A program made the position numbers and the translations under genes. This document shows positions 20,830-33,724 of a DNA stretch of 64,000 nt, piece after piece. How positions within the stretch are numbered: the stretch's first letter is position 1; every line of letters begins with the position of its first letter. The stretch covers positions 96,227-160,226 of the forward strand of contig JASJFT010000060.1 in assembly GCA_030770425.1 (NCBI GenBank), in the 5' to 3' direction. Origin of the DNA: Darksidea phi. Taxonomy: Eukaryota > Ascomycota > Dothideomycetes > Pleosporales > Lentitheciaceae. The notes under the pieces are model-generated. The model was not told the DNA's origin, ran no database searches, and saw only the letters and a list, made by a program, of their open reading frames with translations.

Positions 20830-23636
20830 TCAATCGAAGCCCACCCACTCACCTTCATCGTCCTCCCCTCCATCAACTATAACGTCGTCGACCCCATTTG
20901 CCAAGTCCTTTATTCCAAAATCTAATTGAAGCGCCTTCTCTTTCTGTTCCACAGGCTGTGCAAGCAGATATTCGATCCGGTAGATGTTTTCATCGGCCAA
21001 TCGTGCCAGCTCCGCTTGTATCCTCCGCACAGCTTTTTCCACACTCCTGAGTTCCGCTTCCATGCCGCCCCGATTGTCCTTCATCCACCTCCCATGTTTG
21101 CTCAAGAGCGCTTCTATCCACATCAAGTTGAATTCGAGATGTGGCGATTCGTCGGCTTGTAAAGCTACAAAACGCAGCAACCGGCTTAGGTAGACTGAGG
21201 GCATTTCCTTGACCACAAGCGCGATATCTGAGACGGGTGTCGCTTCGTACACGCGGCGGACAAGGTTGCGTTCGTTCAGACGAAAGGCCATAACGAGCGC
21301 TTTGAGATACTCTTTTTGCGCCAGAGTGGAGAGCGTGGTTGCTGGTGTGACCGTGATGTCAAGGTCAAAGGGGTCAAATTGAAAGGTTGTGTCTAGAGAA
21401 TATATGAGTAGACCTTCTGTCGATGCAGCACAGAATGCTCGCCCGGTTGGCGAAAATGCGACAGCAGGTACTCGTACTGCTGGTCTTGTTCTTCGCGCGC
21501 CTTCCCCGCGCTGCGCCCCAGGAAGCGTATGGTCTCTTCGATCTTCAGGATCAGACTCTTCGCCCTGCTCGTCTATCATTCCCCGCGGTCCAGCTTCGGT
21601 GAGTAGCTTGCTATTGAGGAACTCTTGAGTACCATCAAGAGCCAGATTCACCGAGACAGTGAACTTCTTGATCAGAACTCCGGACTGGACGTCGTACAGG
21701 CAGATGTACTTGCTTTTACCACCAGCCAGCACACAAGTACCATCGGCACTGTACTTCACCGTGTCGAAGCTCTTCGTGCCTGCCACATTGGCGGCTGTTC
21801 TTCGATCGGTCATCTTGCGACCTCCTGAGACGTCTCGCCGTGCGTCTACGCCGCTTTGTTGGGTGGCTTCTGACATGGACCAGAAAGTCAACTGGCCATC
21901 CATTGTAGAGACTGCAATCTGCTTCGAGTCGGGCCGAACTGCAACGCAAAGGACATCAGCCATTAGCTGCAACGGCTCGCTCGTCTGCGTTCGAGCGAAG
22001 ATGCTCCAAAGACGAACAGTACGGTCCCAGCTGCCGCTGACCAACGTGCTTCCGTCCGGTGAGAACGCCAATGACATGACAGGTCCTTCATGACCCGCTA
22101 ACCGATCCAAGAGCTGACCAGTCTGTACAGACCAGATGTGAATGTCGAATGAGTCCAGAGATCCGGCGCATACAACTTCGCCGCTTGGGTCGACAGCGAG
22201 GGAGGTAAATTGTATTTTTGATGGCGCTGTGAAGGTGCGAAAGTTGCGATATCGTATCAGATCCCATGCTCTTATTGATCCATCCAAGCTTGCAGTAAAC
22301 AGAACATTTCCTCGTTTCGCGAACTCGCAGGCTGTGACCGCCCCCATGTGCTCCGTGAACGTTACAACGCAGAATCCTGAGTTGACGTCCCAGACTTTAA
22401 TTTTCCCATCGTCAGCAGCAGTGATGATGCGCTGCCCTTCTGGCGAATAGGCGATGGTGTTCATTGCGTCGAAATGTCCTTGCTGCTTCAAAATGTAGGA
22501 CTCGGATTGCCACTCCCAGACCAAGAGTTGGCCCAGCTTTGATGCGCCGAATGCCAGCCATTCCCCAGTTTTGTTTATCGCAACGTGATCAATGTCGTTT
22601 TGCGAGATACTGAATGCTGTTAGTGGCATTTCAAGACAAGGTCGTGTCCCGCCTACCTCAAATTCTGTATCTGACTGAAGGTTGGCAGTTCGTGGATGAA
22701 GAAAATCCCGTGCGAAAAACCAGTAACGAGAATATTTGACTCCGGGTGGAAGTTGGCACATGTGACGTGCGCGTTGTTCTGCATAAAAAAATGTCGCTCC
22801 GCGATGCTCCACTGCATGTTCTCGTCATTTTCTTCTGCGTCTTCTGGCGCGTCATACCGAAGCATGTACTTCCACACGAATAGCGCTCCGTCTTTGCTGA
22901 CGGTGTAGATGGTTTCCTGGTCTTTCGAGAACCAGGCACCCACCACTGCTTGCCGGTGGCCTGCCATGGTAGTTCGCGCAAAGTCCTCTTCGGCATCAAG
23001 ACTCCATATTCGTGTGGTCATATCCTTTGACGAGCTCAAGAAGAAGCGCGAATCGCTTGACCACTCGATGCTCTGCACCGCATCAAAGTGACCCAAATAT
23101 ATCCGGTGTCTCACGAAAGGCGCAAACTCCAAGTCTCCTCCCGTTACATCTGGTGTGGATGGCGTGTGCCATACCTCAATCTGCCTTCCTATTCCTACTG
23201 CGAAGTGTCGTCCGGAAGGCGCAAAGGCGAGTGCATTTACCTCGCCGCGGAGCGAGAAATGGTAGAGCACTATTCGGCGGGGTACATTGGTGAGAATTGC
23301 GCGGCCGTCTTCGTCTACGGACAGGAGCAGGTTCCCTCTGGGGTTTAGTGCTAGTCGAGCAATGTTTCTTCGATGCGCAAAGGGCAGTGTGTGTGATTTG
23401 GAGCTGGCTGCTGATTAGCTGACGAGATGGCACCCTAAAAAAGGATACACATACTTGACGAGGTCGAATATGGACACTCGATTGCCTACGGGCGAGAATA
23501 GGCATGTTCCATCTGGTGTGAATAAGAGGTTGCCTCTGTTGTAGACGGTCCCGAGCAGATTGGAGAACTGCGCAAGAAGTCAGCCGATTTCCAATGATAC
23601 CTCCGGGACGATGCACACCTGGAAATCAGTCTTCAT
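20830..23636 (-). CDS. PWP2: Periodic tryptophan protein 2 (U3 snoRNP/UTP-B WD40 subunit)
   Basis: Four exons: 23636-23619 (18 bp), 23567-23455, 23403-22657 and 22609-20830, introns 47-51 bp, 885 residues. The start MKTDFQ followed by SNLLGTVYNRGN is characteristic of Pwp2. Tandem WD40 repeats occupy about residues 15-640, with WD-type ends such as KVWDV, RAWDL, HIWSV, RLWSI and TFWSM. The C-terminal Utp12-type helical domain follows (about 730-840: EYLKALVMAFRLNE, VSDIALVVKEMP, LRFVALQ). The extreme end is acidic (GGEDDEGEWVGFD). Pwp2 is a scaffold of the UTP-B complex in the 90S pre-ribosome, needed for 18S rRNA processing in the nucleolus. Length matches orthologues. Divergent to the septin gene. 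Confidence 0.95.
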
Positions 23637-24038
23637 CCTGGAGTAGAGGTGTTATTGTGGCTGTCGCATGTTGCGGGGGCGGGGATATTCGCATCTTCAA
23701 CTTTTTTGAACATGGAGCTCGGGCGGCCGGTAGCGCGAGGGCTAGCGCCATTGGCTGCGCTTTCCCCAACCGGGGCTCGCGCTTGCCCAAGGGGGTCGTG
23801 CAGAGAAAGGGGACGCCAAATTGTCCAGCAACACCACCACGCAGCACTCACCACCACACCCGCCGCGTCGACACCCTGCACGCCGTACGCAAATAAAAGC
23901 AGAACGAGCTGTCTCTGCGCTGCCTTGTACTTCTCTTCTGGTAATTGCACGCATTCGACCTCCCAGGCGCTGCTTCCACTAACGGGGCCGCCCCAGATAC
24001 CCATAACACAACAGCAGCCTGAACGCATCACTGTCACG
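23637..24038. promoter_or_regulatory. Shared divergent promoter, PWP2/septin
   Basis: The 402-bp region between two ATGs on opposite strands. It is GC-rich around 23720-23830. Open frames crossing it are shadows. No specific factor site can be assigned with confidence. Confidence 0.5.
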
Positions 24039-25441
24039 ATGGCCGAGTCAGCGTCTCCAATTGGCATTGCCAATGTACGTGCAATCCCTTCCATAGCTCT
24101 GTATACTTTTACTAACATGTGTCGCAGCTGCCCAACCAGCGGTATGTCCCCAGCCAGCGCACACGACGCATCCCGTTCGAGCCTAATGTTGGACAGACAC
24201 AAGATTGTCGCGAAGCGTGGAGCCGCCTTTACTATCATGGTATAGATCCAACACACAAGACGACTGCCGAAACACTCTGACATGCTCAGGTTGCGGGCGA
24301 GTCCGGCCTCGGAAAGACGACCTTCATCAACACCCTCTTCTCGACCACGATCAAGAACTATGCCGACCACAAGCGCCGACACATGAAGCAGATGGACAAG
24401 ACGGTCGAGATCGAGATCACAAAGGCCGAGCTGGAGGAGAAGTTCTTCAAGGGTACACATACCATGCCTCTGGATAGTGTTGGCATAGGCTAACAGCGCC
24501 AGTTCGCCTGACCGTTATCGACACCCCGGGCTTCGGCGACTATGTCAACAACCGCGACTCGTGGCAGCCCATTATTGAGTTCCTCGATGACCAGCACGAG
24601 TCCTACATGTTGCAAGAGCAGCAACCGCGCCGCAGCGATAAGATCGACCTCCGTGTGCACGCCTGCCTGTACTTCATCCGACCCACTGGCCACACCCTCA
24701 AGCCCCTGGACATCGAGGTGATGAAGAAGCTTTGCACGCGCGTCAACTTGATTCCAGTTGTCGCAAAGGCAGACACCCTTAGCCCCCACGATTTGGCAAG
24801 GTTCAAGGCCAGGGCATGTTGCACACTCCAGCTGGTGTGACCTTGCTAACACAACCTAGGTGAGCGCTGTCATTGAGGCTCAAGGTATCAAGATCTACCA
24901 GCCGCCGCTAGAAGAGGACGACGATGCCGCTCTCAACCACGCCCGGGGCTTGATCAATGCCATGCCCTTCTCCGTTATTGGCTCGGAGAAGGACGTGCAG
25001 ACGAACGATGGCCGCACCGTCAAGGGTCGGCAGTACGCCTGGGGAGTTGCCGAAGTCGAGAACGAAGAGCACTGCGACTTCAAGAAGCTCCGCGCCATCC
25101 TGATCCGAACCCATATGCTCGACCTGATCCACACCACCGAGGAGAACCACTATGAGGCCTACCGCGCGCAGCAGATGGAGACGCGGAAGTTTGGCGAAGC
25201 CCGCCCGCGGAAGCTCGACAACCCCAAATTCAAAGAGGAGGAAGAGGCCCTGCGCAAGCGCTTCACCGAGCAAGTCAAGGTTGAGGAACAGCGATTCAGG
25301 CAGTGGGAGCAGAAGCTCATTTCGGAACGCGACCGCCTCAACAAGGACCTCGAAGGCAGCCACGCGCTCATCAAGCAGCTAGAGACCGAGGTCGAGTCTC
25401 TCCAAAGCACCATGGGCAACCGCTCGCACGGTCGTCGTTAA
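24039..25441 (+). CDS. CDC12: Septin, Cdc12/AspC type
   Basis: Six exons: 24039-24074, 24128-24141 (14 bp), 24197-24239, 24290-24452, 24497-24813, 24860-25441, giving 384 residues. The N-terminus SPIGIANLPNQRHKIV resembles yeast Cdc12. The GTPase domain shows the P-loop GESGLGKT (34-41), G3 DTPGFGD (94-100) and G4 AKAD (about 174). The septin-unique element follows (KGRQYAWGV, HCDFKKLRAILIRTHM). The C-terminal coiled coil (about 305-375) carries VEEQRFRQWEQKLISERDRL. The intron at 24814-24859 has a GC donor (AGG|GCATGT) with a normal branch (GCTAAC) and TAG acceptor. No canonical GT alternative keeps frame at a plausible intron length. Septins form hetero-oligomeric filaments at septa and hyphal branch sites. 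Confidence 0.93.
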
Positions 25442-25816
25442 GCACACACTCCTGGGGCGTCGGTGGAGTTTGCTTCTTACCACTTCAGATGGCTCGCGGC
25501 ACGGGTCTAGCTTCAGATATTCTATACTTCTTGATTCCCCTCCTTTCTGCTTTCATATGTTTGTAATGTCGCGTCGCGACGAGGATGTGCGGCGTGGGTG
25601 AGCCGATTGTGTGGCAATTATTTCTTTACAGGTAAAAGTTCTGGAAAGACAGACAGAGGTAGCGTGTTCTAGGACTTGTAGACTAATTCATATGGATTGC
25701 CGCTGGTCGCAGTACTCTCCCTGGTATCTCTATACTAAAGTCGGTCGTGACGTGATGATCTTATAAACGCCTGTATTCCCCCAAAATACCCCTCGAAAAC
25801 CGAATATGTCCGGGCC
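25442..25816. other. Convergent 3' intergenic region
   Basis: Lies between the septin and the following minus-strand gene, which end toward each other. No feature seen. Confidence 0.6.
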
Positions 25817-26730
25817 TCATTTGATGTCCATCCCTCCGAATGCCCGGTCTAGTTCCTCTCCCTCCTTCGGATCCGGCACCCCATCCCTCCTCTCCATCAA
25901 CCCTTGAATACCCACACTATGCCTCTGCTGTATTTGTGGTCTCGCCTCGCCCATTGCGACATCCTGCCCCTGTCCCTGCCCTTCTGCCGCAGGCTCAACA
26001 TTCTCCGGCTTTAGAATCTTAACATCGCCATCCAACCACCCAGGCGCCAATCTCCTCTTCTCAGCCAAATCGGCCGCCTTGCGCTGGTCCTCCCAGCTCT
26101 GCAATGTGTTGCGCGCATTCGATTCGAGCGCTTGGAGGTGCGATTGGAGCGCGAGGCAGGAGGCGAGGATGCTGTCGGGATGGGCGGTTGTGCCTGTTGC
26201 GGAGACGACGTAGGCGGGGGGTTGTTGTGGCTGTTGTTGCTGTGGGACGGACGGGTCGGTTTGGTTGGTGGGTGGTTGTTGTTGCTGGGAGAGGATGCTT
26301 GGGGGGAGTGTGGAGGGGAGTTGCTTGTAGGTGTATGGGAGGGGGGTTGCGGTGGGGAGGTTGAGGAAGGGGGATACTGTGAGCGGGACTTGGGCGAGGA
26401 GGGGGTGTGGGTCTAGTGGGTGGAATGGTGTTAACCATGTTCTGAGAAGGGTTGTAGGCTTGTAGGCATTGCTTTGGTGGGTGGGCTGGTTGGTTGGAGG
26501 TTGGAGGCATGAGACGCGGTGATGCTCGACGCCGATTCTGAGCAATGCCGCTACATAGGCGCCCATGCCGTCTTTCCAATACCCCCCAAACTGTAGTAAT
26601 GCCTGAAAAACTCACTTGCGACGTTCCTAGAGGCGCGGCGACCCGACAACAGTCGCTACAGCGCCGCGACGGTGGGTTGCGGGGATGCGGGGACAGCAAT
26701 GAATCTGGAGAACTCACGTTCGTCGTGCAT
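25817..26730 (-). CDS. Gln/Pro-rich hypothetical protein
   Basis: The main exon is 26610-25817. A 13-bp first exon from the ATG at 26730 (MHDE-) joined by a GTGAGT donor at 26717 would give a 268-residue protein beginning MHDELFQALLQFGGYWKDGM. The acceptor (AAGTGAG) is weak, so the 5' end is uncertain. Visible features are an N-terminal helical segment (GAYVAALLRIGVEH), then a Pro/Gln-rich disordered middle with QQQQ runs. A helix about residues 155-200 (SHLQALESNARNTLQSWEDQ, ADLAEKRRLAPGWLDGD) and an acidic end with FGGMDIK follow. This reads like a nuclear adaptor or coactivator subunit, but I do not recognise it. Confidence 0.55.
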
Positions 26731-29407
26731 AGTGAGCGGCAATGCGGCTCAGGGCTGTTATATCCGGATATATGCAGGGTGCTATTGCGGAACGTGTGGT
26801 GATATATTGTGCGCTCGTGGGTCTGCGGGTGGGAGGTGGGATGGAGCTGGGGTTGCGGAGAACAGGCGAGCTTTGAGAGTTCTCCGATGTCGACGGCCAA
26901 ACGTGCAAGTGGGGCGTCGATGCACGTGATTGAACGTAGTAGCGCTTGAGGTGCGATTAAAAGGGGTAACTCTTTCACAGTGGCATGTAAATGCATATGC
27001 GAGGCATGGTTGTTCTATATGTGCCTGATCGAGACTCCTGGACCTTGACGACACAATCTCAAGTCCCTAGTCTTGACCTGCTTCACCTCATGTTCAACTA
27101 AGCTTACGTGCATATTCTACCGTGAGTCCCCTCCTTCTACAAGACTAGCAGATGAACAGTCTCAGACCCGGATTGTATAGAATTGGACTCCTAAGCCTGA
27201 GCCTTTGTATGCTCCGGGAAAACTGACTGTAGCTGGGTTCGCACTTCTGCTGCCACTGACATTGATTGGGCGCATTCCGTGTAAAGCTGCGCTCCCGGGT
27301 CGTTTTCAGCCCCGTGTAAAGCGATGGTTTCGGCTCTCAGCAGGTACCTAGCGGACGATTAAGACAGTCATGTTCAGGGAAGACGGCGAACTGGCCGCTT
27401 TGGATGCAGGAAGGTAAAGTGATTGACACTTTGCCTTTATTGTTGTAGAGCCTCGTTACCGCTCATTCGCCATCTGCGTCTATGCCATCCTCTTGGATTT
27501 TGAACCATGGTTTACAGTTAGTTGACGGTACCCAGAAGACGAATCCACCGTACATTTGAGGCCAGTGACTTGACTTTCGTTGTCAGAGCATGGTCGACTT
27601 TGGTGAGGTAGACCATGATGGGTCCAAGATGGCCCTTATCAATAGGATCCGCCACATCGCCGGTACCAGCGCTGTGCAGAGTGTGGTGCCACTCTGTGGT
27701 GAGCTGGTCTCTTGCTTTCACCTGCATGTCGTCGTAAGCATGCTTCCGTGCGGCGCAAGTCTCGGCGATCGGCCTACATTGACCATGTCCTTGGTAGAGG
27801 TGTCAGCGGATTAGTGCTACATGCATGTCAATATCGCAGCCGCGCGCATTTGCGCCAGAACTCACCCGCCGGTGCAAATAACGTCATTGGACGCCACATC
27901 AGTGTTGGCCTGGATCCCACGTGTAAATCTCAGCGTGCAAGCGGCTGCATAGGGCCGTACCCGTCGTAGGTCTACATAATAGGTCAGCGAGCGTTGGCGG
28001 GCAGACGCTATGCCTTACTAGTACCCCGACGCCTTCGGTATGACCCTGTCCTATTCCGTTTACATGGAGTTGGGTAAATATCATGTTCGCCGAGACACTG
28101 GCGAGGATTGACTTGCGAGGATGCAGTTCCTCATAGCCAGAATCTCATCTGGATGACCGTCTTACGCGATGGCGAGAGTGTCTATAAGAAAGCCGTATTT
28201 GCCCAAGGTAATCGATCTTCCATATTGGACACGGAGCAACACGGTGCCAGAGGCGAGGTGCTACTCGATTCGGGAACTCTACTACTGGACGATGTAGATT
28301 GGAACAGACTGTGGCCTTGCCAAGGTACAGGGCTCAATATACGGGACCCTTCAAAGGATTTCCGGGACTTCAAGCACGTGGGCAGAAGAAAAAGTGACCA
28401 AAGAGAAGACAAATGAAGGGAATGATAGCACCATGCTCAACAAGGAAACTGTATTTTGGACTCTCGTGCGGGCTGCGGAGATGGACGTGGCCATGCCGGT
28501 GGGCGCGTGGAAGATTGCGCATACCTGGTAGCAGCAGCTCTCTGGGACAAAAACGGACCAAAGTCTGCATATGGAATGAGAGATCTCGACCTACGAGGTC
28601 CTGTGTAATAGATTATCATCTATTGGAAGGCGCAATGTTTCAATGGACGCCGCAGATAATATTGAGCTGCTATTGACCAGGGATGGCTGTCTCATTTGAG
28701 TGGCTATGCCATGCGCAATTCCACCGACACTGGCTGAACGGGGAGCGGTCAGTCAGTGAGGAGCCACGCAACTCGGAATTCGAGAGGGATGGGCGGCATG
28801 TCGCGATGCGCAAGAGAAGCACAGAGGGTTCTGGTAGGCGGAAGTCTGGAGTGATGATGCCGGCGGCATCGCGGCTGTGCTGGACTGGAATGAGGCCAGC
28901 CTAGTCTCTCTGGGGCAGCTAAGCGAGTGTGGGGAACAGCTGGCAGGAACAACGGCAGATCTACCCTTGCAGCCGGCCCTTCATCAATTTACATCAATCA
29001 ACGCCCACCCCCGTTTCATTCGCTATAGATTAAATGTCCCTTCGCGGACATGGTCCAGAGTGCCCATGTGATGCACCAGCGAATCGCACGCCTTGTTTTG
29101 CTCAGCCGGCCTTTACTTCGGAACTCAGCGGCGAGGATGAATTTCCAGCCGTTCCGGTTCCTGGAACGCCGCGAGCCGGTACCGCCATGGCAGGGGAAAC
29201 TGTCATGCTTTCTTCTTGGGTAATTACAAAAGTGGCTTAAGCTGTACACGAAGCGTCCTCCTTGCATCGCACGGGATAAAGCCAGAATGTATATAACGAG
29301 AACATTGCGCCAGCATGGGTCTGGCTCTGTGGCTGCTATCTGCTTCCCTTCCCTCGGACTTTCTCTGGTTTGTTCTGTCCCTGCGGTATTGGTAGTCGAT
29401 CTTCAAG
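26731..29407. other. 2.7-kb region without a supported gene
   Basis: Several frames of 60-100 codons occur on both strands (for example 28108-28416 plus) but none has a signal peptide, domain or convincing splice partner. Base composition is ordinary, not the AT-rich pattern of heavily decayed repeats. It may hold a weakly conserved or decayed gene that I cannot recognise. Confidence 0.4.
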
Positions 29408-32361
29408 ATGAAGGGCTCTACCGTTTATAAGACAGCGTCGCTGCTATCCCCCCTCTGTGAGTGAATATGCGCTCAATTGCTCCTTGGATGAGTGCTAACG
29501 GCATTTAGTGGCCGCTACTGCTCTCGCGCAGGACAAGTTCACCCATGCTGGAACCGGCATCGAGTTTTTGTAAGTCTTTCTAAGTTCCAAAAACAAAACA
29601 AATTAAAAGAAATAAAAATAATGGCAATATGAGCTAACTATGTTGCAGGCGTCAAACAATCGATGAGAGCCAGACGACAGGTGGCTACCAGTGGGGTTAC
29701 GCTTTGCCCCAATCTGGCTCTGGAAATGCCGAGTATCTTGGTTACCTAGTGAGTGATTAATGTAGTCCTTCAGACTTCGGAACGTTTCTAATTTCCTCGT
29801 AGGTCGGTTCTCTCAGGACGGGCAGGAAAGGATGGTCTGGTGTCAGCCACGGTGGTACGTTTCCTAGAATACTAAAGGTGATTGTTTGCTAATATTACCC
29901 GCGCTTGAGTAGGTGGCATGCCAAACTCTTTGCTACTGGTAGCCTCCGCCGATGGCAACAACGTGAGAACTCAGTTCGTCTACGCTGGGTATGTACACCA
30001 TTTCCTTCTGTTGTCAGGCTCTGGCTAATTCATAACAGAGGTTATGTCGCTCCTGAGGACTATACCGGCAATGCCACGATCACGCAGATCTCGCACAGCG
30101 TCAATGACACCCATTTTGAGTTGGTGTACCGATGCCAGTGGTGTTGGGTCTGGAACCAGAAGGGTGCTGAAGGCTCCCAGATCCCAGGCGAGGTACAAGT
30201 TATCGGCTGGGCTCAGCACAACGACTCGCCTCCGAGCGGCAGCTCCGGTAGATGGGCATTCCACACCAACGGGCAGTCACAGTTTGGCATTGATGTCGCG
30301 GGGGCTAGGAATGCAAAGTATGCCCAGTGGATCGGCAATGGAACCTCGCCTACTCCTACACCCACCGGCACTCCTACCCCGACCCCCACGCCAACCGGTC
30401 CGGCGGTATGCTCTGGATCGCCTGCTCCTACTGACACGTACGACTACATCGTCGTCGGTGCCGGTGCCGGCGGTATCCCGGTTGCGGACAGGCTCTCGGA
30501 AGCCGGCAAGAAGGTGCTCTTGATCGAGAAGGGCCCCCCATCCCTCGGTAGATTCGGCGGCGACAAAGTCAGTACCGAAAACTGGAAGCCAAGCTGGCTC
30601 AATGGCACCCAACTTACCCGCTTCGATGTCCCCGGTCTCTGCAATCAGATCTGGGTCGACTCCGCCGGTATTGCCTGCACAGACATCGATCAAATGGCCG
30701 GATGCGTCCTTGGTGGAGGGACGGCCGTCAACGCTGCTCTTTGGTGGAGACCCGTTCCTATTGATTGGGACACCAACTTTCCTGCGGGCTGGAAGTCGGC
30801 TGATATCAAAGCCTCTACCGATGCGGTTTTCAAGCGCATCCCCGGTACGGACACTCCGTCTGTTGACGGCAAGCGCTACAAGCAGGAAGGCTTCGATGTC
30901 CTCGCGACTGCTTTTGGCGCTGATGGCTGGAAGCAAGTCACTGCGAATAATGTCCCAGAGCAGAAGAACAAGGTGTTCTCGCACTCTCCGTTCATGTACG
31001 AGAACGGACAGCGACAGGGACCCCTCGGCACATACCTCGTCAGCGCTCTTAAGCGATCCAACTTCAAGCTTTTGACCGACACTACGGTCAGGCGTGTTGT
31101 TCGTACTGGTGGCAAGGCTACAGGCGTCGAGCTCGAAAACGGCCACTGCGGAACTGTCAAGCTCGCCACTGGCGGGCGTGTTATCCTCGCAGCCGGCACT
31201 TTCGGTTCCACCAAGCTCCTCTTCCGAAGCGGTATCGGTCCAAAGGATCAGCTCACCGTCGTCAAGAACAGCGCTGTTGATGGCTCAACCTTCGTCAACG
31301 AAACGGAGTGGATTAACCTTCCGGTCGGCCAGAACCTGAACGACCACGTCAACACCGATCTTGTCGTTCAGCACAACAATGTCTCTTTCTATGACTTTTA
31401 TGAAGCGTGGACCGATCCCAACACTACCGACAGGGATGCTTACCTCAACCATCGCTCTGGAATACTCGCCCAATCCGCTCCCAACATTGGCCCTCTCGCC
31501 TGGGAGGTCATCAAGGGTACGGACGGCGTCGACCGGTCGATGCAGTACACTGCTCGTGTTGAGGGCCCCAAGGCCGGTGACAACCACTCCCTGACCATTA
31601 GCCAGTACCTTGGCCGTGGCTCTAGCTCTCGTGGTGCTCTTTCAATCAACGGTGCCCTGAGCATGTTTGTTTCCAAGGCTCCTTACCTCCAGACTCAAGC
31701 CGACACCGATGCCGTCATCCAGGGTCTCAAGAACATCCAAAAGGCCATCGCCAAGGTCCCTGAGATCACCTGGGAGGTCCCCGCCGCCAACCAGACCATT
31801 GAAGCTTACGTTGCTAGCCTTCCCAAGACCCCAGCTGCTCGTCGGGCCAACCACTGGATTGGTACTGCCAAGATTGGAACTGACAGTGGTCTTACCGGTG
31901 GAACATCAGTTGTTGATCTCAACACCCAGGTCTACGGCACTGAAAACATCCATGTCGTAGATGCCTCCATCTTCCCTGGGTAAGTCTTTTAGCATCCTGC
32001 ATCTTTGAACCGAGACTAACTCTACGCAGTCACATCGTCACCAACCCGACCTCATACATCGTTACCGTTGGTGAACATGCTGCCAAGAAGATCCTTGCCT
32101 TGGGCTCCGGCTCCACGCCTGCTAAGGAGGCTGGCCCGGTACGTGTTTAAAAATCTTCATCAATAAAAAGGAAGGGCGTTGGAGGCGGGATATTATGTAC
32201 AAGCTATTGCATGCGGGTTATTGTACTACAACAGTAGAGCTAATTTTTTGTTCCAATAGGGTCAACAGTGCGGAGGTCGCAACTGGAAAGGTCCTACCGC
32301 GTGCGTCCCTGGCTACAAGTGCAGGAAGCAAGGCTCGATCAGCCGATGCGCCAAGGCTTGA
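29408..32361 (+). CDS. cdh: Cellobiose dehydrogenase (cytochrome, GMC flavin and CBM1 domains)
   Basis: Eight exons: 29408-29456, 29509-29569, 29649-29748, 29803-29854, 29913-29988, 30039-31979, 32030-32138, 32260-32361. All are GT-AG and phases agree, giving 829 residues. It has a signal peptide (cleavage near ALA|QDKF) and a CDH-type heme b cytochrome domain to about residue 225 (FVYAGGYVAPEDY, FELVYRCQWC). A Pro/Thr linker (PTPTPTG repeats) follows. The GMC flavodehydrogenase starts at D248 with the FAD motif YIVVGAGAGG; active-site His is in NHW (718) and the C-terminal block is HIVTNP. The last exon alone encodes a CBM1 (QCGG, GPTACVPGYKC). It is secreted, oxidises cellobiose and passes electrons to lytic polysaccharide monooxygenases: class IIA type. 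Confidence 0.95.
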
Positions 32362-32683
32362 GTTGTATCAGCGTATGTGGTAGGCTTGACAGACCTGCGT
32401 TTCTGTCGAGCGCTCCGTTGGTTTCTAACTGTATATACTTCATCTATGAATGTGTAAACTCATGATGCTTATCCTGCTAATTGTGATGAGTGCTTGTCGT
32501 GTCTTGCGTGTTGCGCTATGCCCGAATCGATCATGTGCCCCGCTTCTTTCAGCCACATAAGGTGAACGTCATCAACTTGTTTTACACCTCAGCACTCACA
32601 CAACAATCTCGTATGCATGCTTCAGCTTGATTTTACTATATAAAAGCTTCCAATCCGACCGTTTGTATTGAGAGAAGCCTATA
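32362..32683. other. Intergenic, no gene seen
   Basis: 3' flank of the CDH gene and promoter of the PSI-domain gene. TATATAAAAG at 32636-32645 is a TATA-like element about 40 bp upstream of the next ATG. Confidence 0.45.
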
Positions 32684-33461
32684 ATGCCTTCTAATTGCCC
32701 CTCGCCTAGCCTTTACAGCACTGATCCCCTGTTCAACGTGTCAGATATTCTACAGCAACGATGGGACGAGAGCCCCAAGAACCACCGAAAGAGACTGGAG
32801 CTTTGCTGGGGGTACAATGACTGTGGGGATTGTCATCGGAGTGAGGGGTTTTGTGGGTGGTGTGCGCTTGTGAGTCGTTTTCTCAGCCGTCGTGTAACCT
32901 ACTTTGACGCCGATGTGCTGCAAATATAATCCTGAGACGTGTACAAAGTGTAATATACCTGATGTTGACTCTATACAATAGTCGCAAACATGCCTCCCTC
33001 TACCTACAGATCCGCTTTCCCGCGCTTTGCCGCTGCTCGCGCCAATCCGGTACAAGTTCATCTGCGCGACGGGCCCCGAGCGCTTCGAACTGCGTACCAG
33101 CGGCTTAGGCTGCCAAGTCTCTACTATCACCTTCTTGGCCTGTCTCGTTACTATCTTCTGCACGCTTTTTGGCGTGGTGGTGATCTACGGGCTTGTAAAG
33201 CTCATTGACGGGGTTATGTTTGCTCTCCGTGCGAGGAAGGGTGGGTGGATCGTGTACGGTGATGGTAGAGAAGGGGTCTGGGTGAGGAGAAGTGAAGGTT
33301 GGGGAAGGTGGTGGAGACGGCGAACTGGGAAGCTGCGGGAAGATGAGGTTCTTGAGGTTGATGGTGGCACGGAGGAGAGGAGTTGGTGGGCTTGGTGGAA
33401 TGTTTCTAAGAGGAGGAATGTGAGGCACGAAGAGCCTGAAAGACGGCCGTTGCTGGGTTAA
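32684..33461 (+). CDS. PSI-domain single-pass membrane protein
   Basis: Two exons: 32684-32869 and 32982-33461 (112-bp GT-AG intron, phase 0), 221 residues. The N-terminal third has a cysteine-rich PSI/plexin-type module: CWGYNDCGDCHRSEGFCGWC, completed after the intron by SQTCLPLP. A transmembrane helix follows at about 115-140 (TITFLACLVTIFCTLFGVVVIYGLV). The cytoplasmic tail is basic and Trp-rich (WWRRR, WWAWWNV) and ends PLLG. No classical signal peptide is visible, so the N-terminus may be exported by the helix acting as a reverse signal anchor. Fungal members of this group are uncharacterised membrane proteins. The intron splits the PSI module. Confidence 0.8.
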
Positions 33462-33724
33462 TCGCCAATTCATAAAAAGAGTGGAACGCCTGACGTCGGC
33501 CACAACCGTGGAACAGTGTGCGGCCAACACCGGCTTCATCCGAGGTTCTTTACATTAATAATTACACAAAGCGCTCGGTCCAGCTCGAAACCCACCGCAC
33601 TTTCTCTCAACATACGCCTAGATACGCCCACGCCCTCCGCCTTCACCTCTACTTCAACTTACTACATAAACCACTAAGCTGTCCTCGAACTCACAATCCC
33701 CGCCACCGCTATACGACTCTCAGC

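Noticed and set aside
26061..26996. 311-codon minus-strand frame rich in Pro/Thr/His
   Set aside because: It overlaps the Gln/Pro-rich gene in another frame and its composition is the low-complexity shadow of that gene.
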